Shown: positions 6,195-14,381 of the stretch, piece by piece
Numbering within the stretch: position 1 is the first letter of the stretch
How the letters are laid out: the number at the start of each line of letters is the position of its first letter
Assembly (NCBI GenBank): GCA_045593555.1
Contig: JAZNWU010000032.1
Span: forward strand, 1 to 21,686
Source: Fimenecus sp045593555
Lineage (GTDB): Bacteria > Bacillota > Clostridia > Oscillospirales > Acutalibacteraceae
DNA length: 21,686 nt
Reading direction: 5' to 3'
Position numbers and translations under genes: made by a program
Notes under the pieces: model-generated
What the model was told of the DNA's origin: nothing
The model's database searches: none
Seen by the model: only the letters and a program-made list of their open reading frames with translations

Positions 6195-7295
6195 ATGGCT
6201 GATAAAAAGAAAGCTCTTGAAACTGCATTATTACAGATAGAAAAGAATTACGGTAAAGGTGCTGTTATGCGTCTTGGTGAAAATAGCTCACTTAATGTTG
6301 AGGCTATTTCAACCGGTTCAATTTCTCTTGACCACGCAACCGGTATCGGTGGACTTCCACGTGGTAGAATTGTTGAGATTTACGGACCTGAATCTTCAGG
6401 TAAAACAACTCTTGCTTTGCAGGTTGTTGCTGAGGCACAAAAATTAGGTGGCGAGGCTGCATTTATCGACGCTGAACATGCTCTTGACCCTGAATATGCT
6501 GAGGCACTTGGTGTTGACATTAATTCTCTTCTCGTTTCACAGCCTGATAATGGTGAACAGGCTCTTGAAATTGCAGAGGCTCTTGCTCGTTCAGGTGCTC
6601 TTGATGTAATTATCGTTGACTCTGTTGCTGCTCTCGTTCCTCGTGCAGAAATCGAGGGTGATATGGGCGACAGCCATGTGGGTCTTCATGCTCGTCTTAT
6701 GTCACAGGCTCTCCGTAAGCTTGCAGGTGTAATCAATAAGTCAAATACAGTTGTTATTTTTATCAACCAGCTTCGTGAAAAGGTTGGTGTGATTTACGGT
6801 AACCCTGAAGTTACAACAGGTGGTCGTGCTCTTAAGTTCTATGCAACTATAAGAATCGATGTTCGTCGTATTGAGCAGCTTAAAGGTGCAGGAAATGAAT
6901 TTATCGGCTCAAGAACAAGAGCAAAGATTGTAAAGAACAAGGTTGCTCCTCCATTCAAAGAAGCCGAATTCGACATTATGTATGGCGAAGGTATCTCAAA
7001 AATCGGTGAAATTGTTGACCTCGGTGTTAAGTTTGATATTATCAAAAAGAGTGGTGCATGGTTCTATTATGGTGAACAGCGTCTTGGTCAGGGTAGAGAA
7101 AATGTAAAGCTTCTCTTTAAACAGGATGAAGTTCTTGCAAATGACATTGAAAAGCAGATTCGTGAGAAAATGAAAGAAGTAACAAATACAAAGAAGAATG
7201 TTGCACCAATTCAGCAACCTGAAGTTGTAAAAGTTCCTACTACAAGAGCAGCTGCCCGAGCAACACTCGATATTGCAGTTGACGATGACGAATAA
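6195..7295 (+). CDS. recA: Recombinase RecA
   Basis: 366 residues from the ATG at 6195, the normal RecA length. It forms filaments on single-stranded DNA, performs ATP-dependent strand exchange and triggers LexA self-cleavage. Visible elements: Walker A GPESSGKTT (64-72), the following ALQVVAEAQ helix, Walker B VIIVDSVAAL, loop L1 with EIEGDMGDSHVGLHARLMSQ, INQLREKVG and loop L2 near NPEVTTGGRAL. The C-terminus ends in an acidic DDDE, as expected for autoinhibition. A longer reading from a TTG at 6171 would start inside the LexA-like box and lacks a ribosome site, whereas 6195 has GAGGT at 6183-6187. recX overlaps the stop by one base. Confidence 0.98.
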   Translation: MADKKKALETALLQIEKNYGKGAVMRLGENSSLNVEAISTGSISLDHATGIGGLPRGRIVEIYGPESSGKTTLALQVVAEAQKLGGEAAFIDAEHALDPEYAEALGVDINSLLVSQPDNGEQALEIAEALARSGALDVIIVDSVAALVPRAEIEGDMGDSHVGLHARLMSQALRKLAGVINKSNTVVIFINQLREKVGVIYGNPEVTTGGRALKFYATIRIDVRRIEQLKGAGNEFIGSRTRAKIVKNKVAPPFKEAEFDIMYGEGISKIGEIVDLGVKFDIIKKSGAWFYYGEQRLGQGRENVKLLFKQDEVLANDIEKQIREKMKEVTNTKKNVAPIQQPEVVKVPTTRAAARATLDIAVDDDE

Positions 7296-7921
7296 TGAAA
7301 TTAACTGTTAAAGAAGGCAAAGCCAACAAGATTCATATCTATGTTGACGAAGAATACCGTGCCACAGTTGACAGCGACTATTGGTATTCCGAAAAATACA
7401 GAAATTATAAAGAAATAAATGAAGATGAACTGACTGAGTTGCTTGACTCGGTCAGTTTTCGTCGTGCTTATAACAAAGGACTCGATTTGTTGTCACGCAG
7501 ACCATATGGTACAAAAGAACTTATAAAGAAACTTTGCGAAAAAGGTCACGAAAATGAAGCATCCGAAAAAGCATGCGAAAGACTTTCAGAGCTTGGACTT
7601 CTCAATGATGAAGAGTATGCAAGAATCCTTTCCAATGACCTTATGGAAAGAAAAAATTACAGTATAAAACGTGTAAAACAAGAGTTGGCATATCGTGGAA
7701 TATCAAGGGAAATAATAGAAAATACCGTCGATACTCTTGACAATGATGCCGAAAATCGTATTATATTAGTAATTAAGAAAAAATATCTGAATAAGTTAAA
7801 TGACGAAAAAGGCAGAAAAAGAACTATTGATGGTTTAATGCGTCTTGGATTCTCATATTCTGATATAAAATCTGCTTTAAGAAAAGTTTCTGAGTTTACA
7901 GAGGAAGAAGATTATGACTAA
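7295..7921 (+). CDS. recX: RecA regulatory protein RecX
   Basis: 208 residues made of RecX three-helix repeats: an N-terminal beta region (residues 1-55), then FRRAYNKGLDLLSRRPYGTKEL, a second repeat with LSELGLLNDEEYARIL and KNYSIKRVKQELAYRGISRE, and a final repeat with RTIDGLMRLGFSYSDIKSAL. RecX binds in the groove of the RecA filament and limits its activity. The start codon overlaps the recA stop (TAATG) and no clear ribosome site is present, so translation is probably coupled to recA and lower, which fits a modulator. It overlaps rimO by eight bases. Confidence 0.93.
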   Translation: MKLTVKEGKANKIHIYVDEEYRATVDSDYWYSEKYRNYKEINEDELTELLDSVSFRRAYNKGLDLLSRRPYGTKELIKKLCEKGHENEASEKACERLSELGLLNDEEYARILSNDLMERKNYSIKRVKQELAYRGISREIIENTVDTLDNDAENRIILVIKKKYLNKLNDEKGRKRTIDGLMRLGFSYSDIKSALRKVSEFTEEEDYD

Positions 7922-9239
7922 AAAAGTTGGAATGATATCTTTGGGATGTCCTAAAAATCAGGTTGATGCTGAAATAATGCTTTCAAAACTCCAGAATGGT
8001 GGTTTTGAGATTGTCAGTGACCCGGCAGAGGCAGATGTTGTTATTGTCAATACCTGTGGTTTTATTGAAGATGCAAAAAAAGAATCAATTGAAAATATCC
8101 TTGATATGGTTTCTTATAAAGAGGATTGTGAAAATCTTAAAGTTCTTGTAACAGGCTGTCTTGCAGAGCGTTATCAAGCTGAAATTTTCAAGGAAATTCC
8201 TGAAACTGATGCCGTAATCGGTATCGGTGCAAACGAAGATATCTGCGAAATCTGTGACAGAATCATAAATGGTGAAAAAGTAGAGTCTTTTCCGCCAAAA
8301 ACTGACCTTAAAATCGAGGGTGACAGAATTCTCACAACTCCACCATATTCTGCATATCTTAAGATTGCCGAGGGTTGCTCAAACCATTGTACATACTGTG
8401 CAATTCCATCGATTCGTGGCGAATTCCGTAGCAGACCAAGTGAAAGTATCCTCAAAGAAGCAAAGAAGCTTGCAAGTGAGGGTGTAAAAGAGCTTATTGT
8501 TGTTGCACAGGATACAACTCGTTATGGTGAAGATTTATATGGAAAAAATGCACTTGTACCACTTCTAAAAGCACTTTCAATGGTTGAAGGTATAGAGTGG
8601 ATTCGTCTGCTTTATCTTTACCCTGAAAGAATTGATGATGCACTCATAAATGAAATTGCAACAAATGAAAAAATAGTAAAGTATATGGATATTCCACTTC
8701 AGCATTGTAATGCAAATGTGTTGAAAAGAATGAATCGTCATGGTGACAGGGAAAGCCTTACTGCACTTCTCAATAAAATCCGTGAAAAAATTGATGGTGT
8801 AACTATCCGAACAACATTTATCGCAGGTTTCCCTGGAGAAACAGAAGAAGAATTCAATGAACTCTGCGAATTTGTTGATGAAATGCGATTTGAGAGAATG
8901 GGTTGCTTTGCTTATTCGGAGGAAGAGGGAACACCTGCTGCAAAGCTTGACGGTATGATGGATGCTGAAATCCGTCAGGAGAGAGCAGATATTATCAATG
9001 AACGACAGAATGTGATTCTTGATGAAATAAATGACTCAGTAATCGATAAAATTCTTCCGACAATTGTTGAGGGCTATGACCCATATACGGATTCATATTA
9101 TGGCAGAACTTGTATGGATGCACCTGAAATTGATACTCAGATTTATTTTACCTGTGGATTTGACCTCCAGGACGGTGACATTGTAGATGTAAATGTAATA
9201 AACGTCATCGACGGAGAATTAACAGGAGAAGTTGTATGA
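7914..9239 (+). CDS. rimO: Ribosomal protein S12 methylthiotransferase RimO
   Basis: 441 residues. The N-terminal UPF0004 domain starts KKVGMISLGCPKNQVDAE, with Cys12, Cys48 and Cys82 placed to hold the auxiliary 4Fe-4S cluster. The radical SAM domain has CSNHCTYC (Cys155, Cys159, Cys162). The C-terminal TRAM domain covers about 375-441. The VDAE wording after GCPKNQ and the overall length favour RimO over the tRNA enzyme MiaB. It adds a methylthio group to the conserved aspartate of S12. The ATG at 7914 lies eight bases before the recX stop with GAGGAAG upstream. Confidence 0.94.
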   Translation: MTKKVGMISLGCPKNQVDAEIMLSKLQNGGFEIVSDPAEADVVIVNTCGFIEDAKKESIENILDMVSYKEDCENLKVLVTGCLAERYQAEIFKEIPETDAVIGIGANEDICEICDRIINGEKVESFPPKTDLKIEGDRILTTPPYSAYLKIAEGCSNHCTYCAIPSIRGEFRSRPSESILKEAKKLASEGVKELIVVAQDTTRYGEDLYGKNALVPLLKALSMVEGIEWIRLLYLYPERIDDALINEIATNEKIVKYMDIPLQHCNANVLKRMNRHGDRESLTALLNKIREKIDGVTIRTTFIAGFPGETEEEFNELCEFVDEMRFERMGCFAYSEEEGTPAAKLDGMMDAEIRQERADIINERQNVILDEINDSVIDKILPTIVEGYDPYTDSYYGRTCMDAPEIDTQIYFTCGFDLQDGDIVDVNVINVIDGELTGEVV

Positions 9240-9826
9240 AATTAAACCTTCCTAATATTATAACAGTTGCAAGAATTGTAATAACACCATTATTTCTTGC
9301 AGTAATTTTAATGGAATCTTTACCACATAGATTTTTAATTGCATGTATTATTTTTTCAATAGCAGCAATCAGTGATGCTGTTGACGGACATCTGGCAAGG
9401 AAAAATAATCAGATAACCAATTTTGGTAAATTTTTAGACCCTATTGCAGATAAGGTGCTTACAACATCAGCACTTTTAGCATTTATGTCAATGGGACTTT
9501 GTAATATCTGGATTGTAATGCTCGTATTGACTCGCGAATTTGCAATTGCATCTGTGAGAATGATTGCAGCATCAGGTGGAGTCGTAATTCCTGCAAATAT
9601 CTGGGGTAAAGTCAAAACAGTAAGTCAGATGGTGTTTACAATTATCATTATGCTTTTAGGTGAAGCATATTATGTTGTAGAAAATTCATATACAGAGTTA
9701 TTTGCAAGATTACCTGACTTATCACTCGTTTCCAATGGTTTGTTATGGATAACTGCAATACTTACTGTAATTTCAGGTGGGATTTATCTTAATGACAGCA
9801 AAAAAATAATTGATTTCACAAAATAA
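9236..9826 (+). CDS. pgsA: CDP-diacylglycerol-glycerol-3-phosphate phosphatidyltransferase
   Basis: 196 residues, usual PgsA length, with about five or six membrane helices. The CDP-alcohol phosphotransferase motif is complete: Asp47, Asp50-Gly51, Ala54-Arg55, Gly64, Asp68 and Asp72. LPNIITVARIVITPLF at the N-terminus is typical of PgsA. It transfers glycerol-3-phosphate to CDP-diacylglycerol, making phosphatidylglycerol phosphate at the inner face of the membrane. The start overlaps the rimO stop (ATGA), with AGGAG at 9224-9228. It is the last gene of the recA operon. No terminator is seen after it; the -35 of the cysteine operon starts on the base after its stop. Confidence 0.95.
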   Translation: MKLNLPNIITVARIVITPLFLAVILMESLPHRFLIACIIFSIAAISDAVDGHLARKNNQITNFGKFLDPIADKVLTTSALLAFMSMGLCNIWIVMLVLTREFAIASVRMIAASGGVVIPANIWGKVKTVSQMVFTIIIMLLGEAYYVVENSYTELFARLPDLSLVSNGLLWITAILTVISGGIYLNDSKKIIDFTK

Positions 9827-9855
9827 TTGCATTTTGTAAAAAGATGTGCTAAAAT
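9827..9855 (+). promoter_or_regulatory. Sigma-A promoter of the cysE-cysS operon
   Basis: TTGCAT (9827-9832), 17 bases, TAAAAT (9850-9855), preceded by TGC (extended -10). A second TATAAT is at 9860-9865. The -35 directly follows the pgsA stop codon. Confidence 0.65.
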
Positions 9856-9869
9856 ATCATATAATATGA

Positions 9870-10094
9870 ATAAAGACTGTGACCGAAAAGAGTAGCAGAA
9901 GAATTTTTATCAGAGATTACGGGTCGTCGGCTGAAAGCCTGTATTAAGAAAGCTTTTGTGAAGTGCATTCGTGAGTCGATGTGGGGAAATACACATCCGT
10001 GTTGTTACGTTACAAACAAATCGAGTTATAAATCGAAGTGGAACCGCGATTATTCGCCTTCGTCTGTTTATGCAGACGGAGGCTTATTTTTTTG
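9870..10094 (+). promoter_or_regulatory. Cysteine T-box riboswitch leader
   Basis: Stem I elements appear in order: AGAGTA (9900-9905), the distal region with GGGTCGTCGGCTGAAAGCC, and the specifier loop GTGAAGTGCATTC, in which TGC (9964-9966) is the Cys codon. The T-box itself, AAGTGGAACCGCG (10036-10048), precedes a terminator hairpin. Uncharged tRNA-Cys pairs with the specifier and the T-box and stabilises the antiterminator, so cysE-cysS is read when cysteine is short. The specifier reading agrees with both downstream genes. Confidence 0.92.
10056..10094 (+). terminator. T-box regulated terminator
   Basis: GCCTTCGTCTG (10056-10066), loop TTTATG, CAGACGGAGGC (10073-10083), eleven pairs with one G-U, followed by TTATTTTTTT. 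It competes with the antiterminator that includes the T-box at 10036-10048. Confidence 0.88.
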
Positions 10095-10105
10095 GAGGAA
10101 TATAT

Positions 10106-10747
10106 TTGTTCAAACGACTAATTGAAGATATTCAGACGGTAAAAGAGCGTGACCCTGCTGCAACGAGTATTCTTGAAATCTTATTTCTGTATCCCGGACT
10201 TAAGGCAATAAGAATGCACAGAGTTGCAAATTGGTTTTTCCGTCATAAAATGAGATTTATTGCCCGTGCAATTTCTCAACACGCTGTAAAAAAGACTAAT
10301 ATTGAGATTCATCCCGGTGCTACAATCGGCAGACGATTTTTCATTGACCACGGAACAGGCGTGGTAATCGGTGAAACTGCTGAAATCGGTGATGATGTTA
10401 CAATTTATCAGGGTGTTACCCTTGGTGGTACAGGTAAGGATACAGGTAAACGACATCCTACAATCGGCAATGGAGTTATGATTGGCTCAGGTGCGAAGGT
10501 TTTAGGACCATTCAAAGTAGGTGACTATTCAAACATTGCATCGGGTGCTGTTGTTCTTGATGAAATCCCACCAAACTCAACTGCAGTTGGTGTTCCTGCA
10601 CGAGTTGTAAAACGAAATGGTAAACGAGTTGACAATCTCGACCAGGTTCATATTCCTGACCCTGTTTCACAGGAATTCTGCAGACTTAATGCAAAAATTG
10701 AAAGACTTGAAAAAGAACTTGCAAAATATAAAGGAGAAGAAAACTGA
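10106..10747 (+). CDS. cysE: Serine O-acetyltransferase
   Basis: 213 residues from a TTG start at 10106. It makes O-acetylserine from serine and acetyl-CoA, the first committed step of cysteine synthesis. The N-terminal helical part includes ERDPAATSILEILFLYPGLKA and MHRVANWF. The left-handed beta-helix domain follows, with HPGATIGRRFFIDHGTG, VVIGETAEIGDDVTIYQGVT, LGGTGKDTGKRHPTIG and the hexapeptide turns. The TTG is chosen because GGAGGAA lies nine bases upstream and just after the T-box terminator; the longer reading from 9971 runs through the T-box and is not protein-coding. This is the short Gram-positive type. Its stop overlaps the cysS start (TGATG). Confidence 0.95.
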   Translation: MFKRLIEDIQTVKERDPAATSILEILFLYPGLKAIRMHRVANWFFRHKMRFIARAISQHAVKKTNIEIHPGATIGRRFFIDHGTGVVIGETAEIGDDVTIYQGVTLGGTGKDTGKRHPTIGNGVMIGSGAKVLGPFKVGDYSNIASGAVVLDEIPPNSTAVGVPARVVKRNGKRVDNLDQVHIPDPVSQEFCRLNAKIERLEKELAKYKGEEN

Positions 10748-12147
10748 TGAAAATTTTTAACACTCTTACAAGAAGAAAAGAAGAACTTAAAACAATCACA
10801 CCAAATGAATTGAAGGTTTATGCATGCGGACCAACAGTTTATAACTATATCCATATTGGTAATGCTCGTCCTCTTTGTGTATTTGATACATTCAGAAGAT
10901 ATATGGAATACCGTGGTTACAAAGTGAATTTTGTACAGAACTTTACAGATATTGATGACAAAATCATCCGTCGCGCAAACGAAGAGGGAACAGACTATAA
11001 AACTGTTTCAGAAAAATATATCGAAGAATTCTGGACAGATGCAAAGGGTATGAATGTCCGTGAAGCAACTGTTCATCCAAAGGCAACTGAAAATATTGAT
11101 GAAATCATCGATATCGTAAGCACTCTTGTTGAAAAAGGTTATGCTTATGCAGTAGATAACGGTGATGTTTATTTCAGCCCAAAACAGTTTAAGGAATATG
11201 GTAAACTTTCACATCAGCCACTTGAAGACCTTGAAGCAGGTGCTCGAATCAATATCGGTGAAGTGAAAAGAGAACCAATGGACTTTGCTCTCTGGAAGAG
11301 TGCAAAACCGGGTGAACCATACTGGGAATCACCTTGGGGACATGGCAGACCAGGCTGGCACATTGAATGTTCTGCAATGGTAAGAAGATATTTAGGTGAA
11401 ACTATTGATATCCATTGTGGTGGTCAGGACCTTGTTTTCCCACATCATGAAAATGAAATTGCACAGAGTGAGTGCTGTAACGGTGTTCCTTTTGCAAACT
11501 ATTGGATGCATAACGGATTTATCAGCGTTGATAACGTTAAGATGTCAAAGTCTTTAGGTAACTTCTTTACAGTTCGTGATGTTGCTAACGAATATGGCTA
11601 TGAGCCAATCCGTTATTTCCTTATTTCTTCTCATTACAGAAGCCCAATCAACTATAGTGTTGATATAATTGAACAGTGTAAGGCATCTCTTGTTCGTCTT
11701 TATAATTGTCGTGAAAGTCTTGACTTTGCACTTAAAAATGCAGTTGATACAGTTCCTGAAAATGCTGATGAAATCAAAAAGGCTCTTGATATGCGTCGTG
11801 AACAGTTTATCCGTGTTATGGATGACGACCTTAACACTGCAGATGCTATTACAGCAGTGTTTGAACTTGTTAAGGACATTAATACAAAGGTTATTACTGA
11901 CGAACCATCAAAAGAGCTTGTTGAATATGCAACAAAACTCTTTGATGAACTTACAGGTGTACTCGGTCTTGTTTATAACAGAAAGACAGAAAGCCTTGAT
12001 GACGAAATAGAAAAGCTTATTGAGGCTCGTACTCAGGCTCGTAAGGACAGAAACTGGGCTGAGGCTGACAGAATCCGTGATGAACTCAAAGCACAGGGTA
12101 TTGTTCTTGAGGATACACCACAAGGTGTTAAGTGGCACAGAGAATAA
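10747..12147 (+). CDS. cysS: Cysteinyl-tRNA synthetase
   Basis: 466 residues, the normal length for a class I CysRS. The HIGH-type signature HIGN is at 36-39 and KMSKS at 265-269. The zinc ligands Cys27, Cys208, His233 and Glu237 match those of the E. coli enzyme one residue shifted. WGHGRPGWHIECSAM and the C-terminal NWAEADRIRDELKAQGI anticodon-binding end are diagnostic. It charges tRNA-Cys in the cytosol. The start codon overlaps the cysE stop, so the two are coupled under the upstream T-box; synthesis and charging of cysteine thus respond to the same uncharged tRNA. The transcript may end at the hairpin within the convergent lipoprotein gene. Confidence 0.97.
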   Translation: MKIFNTLTRRKEELKTITPNELKVYACGPTVYNYIHIGNARPLCVFDTFRRYMEYRGYKVNFVQNFTDIDDKIIRRANEEGTDYKTVSEKYIEEFWTDAKGMNVREATVHPKATENIDEIIDIVSTLVEKGYAYAVDNGDVYFSPKQFKEYGKLSHQPLEDLEAGARINIGEVKREPMDFALWKSAKPGEPYWESPWGHGRPGWHIECSAMVRRYLGETIDIHCGGQDLVFPHHENEIAQSECCNGVPFANYWMHNGFISVDNVKMSKSLGNFFTVRDVANEYGYEPIRYFLISSHYRSPINYSVDIIEQCKASLVRLYNCRESLDFALKNAVDTVPENADEIKKALDMRREQFIRVMDDDLNTADAITAVFELVKDINTKVITDEPSKELVEYATKLFDELTGVLGLVYNRKTESLDDEIEKLIEARTQARKDRNWAEADRIRDELKAQGIVLEDTPQGVKWHRE

Positions 12148-12165
12148 TCTTGTATCAACCACCGA

Positions 12166-12642
12166 TTAAATCTTATCACAGAAGAATGTAATGGTGTAAC
12201 TATTACACACAATCGTATATTTATATCTGCCGACGGTGATTATGGAATTTCCGTCGGCAAATTTTATTTCTTCAGACAAAAAATCAGCATCATTAAATAT
12301 CTTTATTTGATTATTATAATCATTACCGGTAAAAATACTGCACATCTGACAATATGTTTTCTTTGCATTTTCAATGTTTTCATCAGCAGTTACAAGTAAA
12401 GAAATACCTTTGATGTTATTGTCATCATCAAGGAGCAGAGTAATCATGTTATTTTTTCTTGTGAGAAAAAGAAAGTTTTCATCATCCTTTTCGCTTAATA
12501 AAAACTCACTTGTCTGATAATCAGTATCATAATTCTCATTCATTCTCTCAACAAATTGCTGCACACCGAATTTACTCTCTTTTGAGCATGAACAAAGAAA
12601 TATCGTTATAAATACAATTAAAACTGCCAATAATTTTTTCAT
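12166..12642 (-). CDS. Hypothetical small lipoprotein
   Basis: 158 residues from the ATG at 12642. The N-terminus MKKLLAVLIVFITIFLCSC is a lipoprotein signal with the lipobox LCSC and modified Cys19, so the mature protein should be lipid-anchored outside the membrane. The mature part has an early helix (VQQFVERMNENYDTDY), several beta-rich stretches, two Cys that could pair (TYCQMC), and the ending YTITFFCDKI. I do not recognise the family. A longer reading from 12714 would add 24 hydrophobic residues but crosses the promoter; 12642 has AAGGTGG upstream. It is convergent with cysS, with an 18-base gap. Confidence 0.85.
   Translation of the reverse strand: MKKLLAVLIVFITIFLCSCSKESKFGVQQFVERMNENYDTDYQTSEFLLSEKDDENFLFLTRKNNMITLLLDDDNNIKGISLLVTADENIENAKKTYCQMCSIFTGNDYNNQIKIFNDADFLSEEIKFADGNSIITVGRYKYTIVCNSYTITFFCDKI
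12228..12268 (+). terminator. Possible cysS terminator inside the opposing lipoprotein gene
   Basis: TGCCGACGG (12228-12236), 14-base loop, CCGTCGGCA (12251-12259), then AATTTTATTT on the plus strand. No hairpin lies in the 18-base gap between cysS and the lipoprotein gene. The loop is larger than normal and the T-run is broken. Confidence 0.4.
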
Positions 12643-12674
12643 ATAATTTCCACCTTGCAAATAGTTGTTGATAA

Positions 12675-12703
12675 TATATATGAAAAGAATTAGAAATTTA
12701 CAA
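12675..12703 (-). promoter_or_regulatory. Possible sigma-A promoter of the lipoprotein gene
   Basis: On the minus strand TTGTAA (12703-12698), 17 bases, TATATA (12680-12675). The surrounding DNA is very AT-rich, so chance matches are likely. Confidence 0.45.
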
Positions 12704-12722
12704 TTTTTTAACAAATTAAATA

Positions 12723-12751
12723 TTGGAAAATTATTTTAAATGTAGTAGAAT
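12723..12751 (+). promoter_or_regulatory. Sigma-A promoter of the adaptor-permease operon
   Basis: TTGGAA (12723-12728), 17 bases, TAGAAT (12746-12751). The start would be near 12758, so the ATG at 12757 cannot be the start codon of the adaptor if this promoter is used. Confidence 0.55.
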
Positions 12752-12789
12752 ATAGAATGAATTATAATGTGAAAAGGATAGTGATTTCC

Positions 12790-14367
12790 TTGTTTAAAAA
12801 TTTTAAAAAGAAAAGTCTAAAGACAAAGGCAGGTATTATAGCATTCATCGTTGTGATGGCTGTACTTGTTTTTTATGTGCTTTATTCCAATTTAAAGCCC
12901 GAACCACCTGCAGAATATGAAGTTGCCAAAGCATCATACGGTACGATTACTGATTTCCTTGATGTAAGTGGTACAGTTGAGTCAGGTGTTACTGAAGACT
13001 TACTTGCAATCGAAGGCGTTTTCGTTGAAGAAGTTTTAGTTAATGTAGGCGATACAGTAAAAAAAGGCGATAAGCTTGCAACATTCAATGTATCAGGAGC
13101 ATCTGTGTATGTTACAGAGGCTAAAAATGCTTACGATAAAGCATTGAATGAATACAATGAAACAAAGAACTCTGCTGATACTAATACAAAAAGAAAAACA
13201 GAAATTGCTACTGAAATTGAAAAACTCAGCGGTAAGATTACTGCAAAGCAGAGTGAAATTGATGCATTGGCAAAAGAACTTGAAAATAGTTCATCATCAA
13301 CAGAAACTGCACCTATTCCTGAAGAACAGGTTAACCAGATAGCTATGCAGATGCTTGCAAACGGCTCAAGCTTAAAACAGGTTAAGCAGTTTAAACAAGC
13401 AGCATCAACAGTTCAGTTACCTGTAGTTGATTCTGCATCTTCAGAAAAACAGCAAGAGCTTATGAAGAAAAATCTTGAACTTGCACAGCTTAATTCAGAA
13501 CTTTCTGCATTATATGCCGAAGATACTGCAACAATTATTGCTGACGAATCAGTTTTAAAGGCTCTTAAGTCAGTTGCTGATTCAAAAAAAGCTGATTATG
13601 ACAGAATAAAATCAGCTTATGATAAGATGTCATCAGGTTGGGTAGCTGAAAATGATGGAATTGTAACTCAGGTGAACATTAAAGCAGGTGAAAAGTTTGT
13701 TCCTGTTAAAAATACATCATCTTCATCATTTGATATTTCATCACTTTTAGGTGCAGGAATTGACAAAGAAACAGCAAATCTTGTTTCTTCACTTATGGGA
13801 AGCTCATCTGTTCCAATGGGTACAGGTATTAAGCTCGAAAGTTATGAAGATATGATTGTTTCCGTTACAGTTGGTAAGTCAGACCTTCTTAAAATCAAAG
13901 TTGGTATGGAAGCAATTATCACAAGCCTCGATACAGAATATAAAGGTGAGGTTGTTTATGTCAGTGCAACTGCATCTGAATCATCAGGTGGTCTTGACAT
14001 AGGCTCAATTGCAGGTTCTCTTATGGGTGGAACTGCAGGTGCATCGGGTGCTGAAGTTAAAATCAAGATTCATAATCCTGACGAAAAAGTTGTAATCGGT
14101 TTTGATGTCGATATTAAAGTCGTTCTTGATACAATCGAGGATGTCCTTAAAGTTCCTGTTGAATCAGTAATCTATAATAGTGGCACATATTCAGTTTTCG
14201 TTTATGACGAGGAAGAAGAAACTGTATCAAAACGTACAATTACCAAAGGTTCACTCGATGACACAAGCTATGAGGTTGTAGAAGGTCTTGTTGAAGGCGA
14301 AATGGTTGTAAAGAGTCCTGACCCTAATATGGAAGACGGTACTAAAATTGCAAAGAAAAATGCGTAA
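12790..14367 (+). CDS. Membrane-fusion (HlyD/MacA-type) efflux adaptor protein
   Basis: About 525 residues from the TTG at 12790 (AAAAGGATAG upstream); the upstream ATG at 12757 lies at the predicted transcription start. Residues about 13-34 form one membrane helix, and the rest should be outside. A first lipoyl half (VLVNVGDTVKKGDKLATFNV) is followed by a coiled-coil hairpin, a second lipoyl half (AENDGIVTQVNIKAGEKF), a beta-barrel and a C-terminal proximal domain with KVPVESVIYNSGTYSVFVYD. Two Ser/Gly-rich inserts with similar wording (DISSLLGAG, then DIGSIAGSLMGG) interrupt the barrel region. Adaptors of this kind work with MacB-type permeases, and one follows 14 bases downstream. The substrate is unknown. 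Confidence 0.85.
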   Translation: MFKNFKKKSLKTKAGIIAFIVVMAVLVFYVLYSNLKPEPPAEYEVAKASYGTITDFLDVSGTVESGVTEDLLAIEGVFVEEVLVNVGDTVKKGDKLATFNVSGASVYVTEAKNAYDKALNEYNETKNSADTNTKRKTEIATEIEKLSGKITAKQSEIDALAKELENSSSSTETAPIPEEQVNQIAMQMLANGSSLKQVKQFKQAASTVQLPVVDSASSEKQQELMKKNLELAQLNSELSALYAEDTATIIADESVLKALKSVADSKKADYDRIKSAYDKMSSGWVAENDGIVTQVNIKAGEKFVPVKNTSSSSFDISSLLGAGIDKETANLVSSLMGSSSVPMGTGIKLESYEDMIVSVTVGKSDLLKIKVGMEAIITSLDTEYKGEVVYVSATASESSGGLDIGSIAGSLMGGTAGASGAEVKIKIHNPDEKVVIGFDVDIKVVLDTIEDVLKVPVESVIYNSGTYSVFVYDEEEETVSKRTITKGSLDDTSYEVVEGLVEGEMVVKSPDPNMEDGTKIAKKNA

Positions 14368-14381
14368 TTGAGGTGTGAACT

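Noticed and set aside
9971..10105. Upstream ATG for cysE inside the leader
   Set aside because: The added 45 residues translate the T-box and terminator; the TTG at 10106 has a GGAGGAA site and gives the family's normal length.
12757..12789. Upstream ATG for the efflux adaptor
   Set aside because: It sits at the predicted transcription start and lacks a ribosome site; the TTG at 12790 has AAAAGGATAG in front. Not fully settled.
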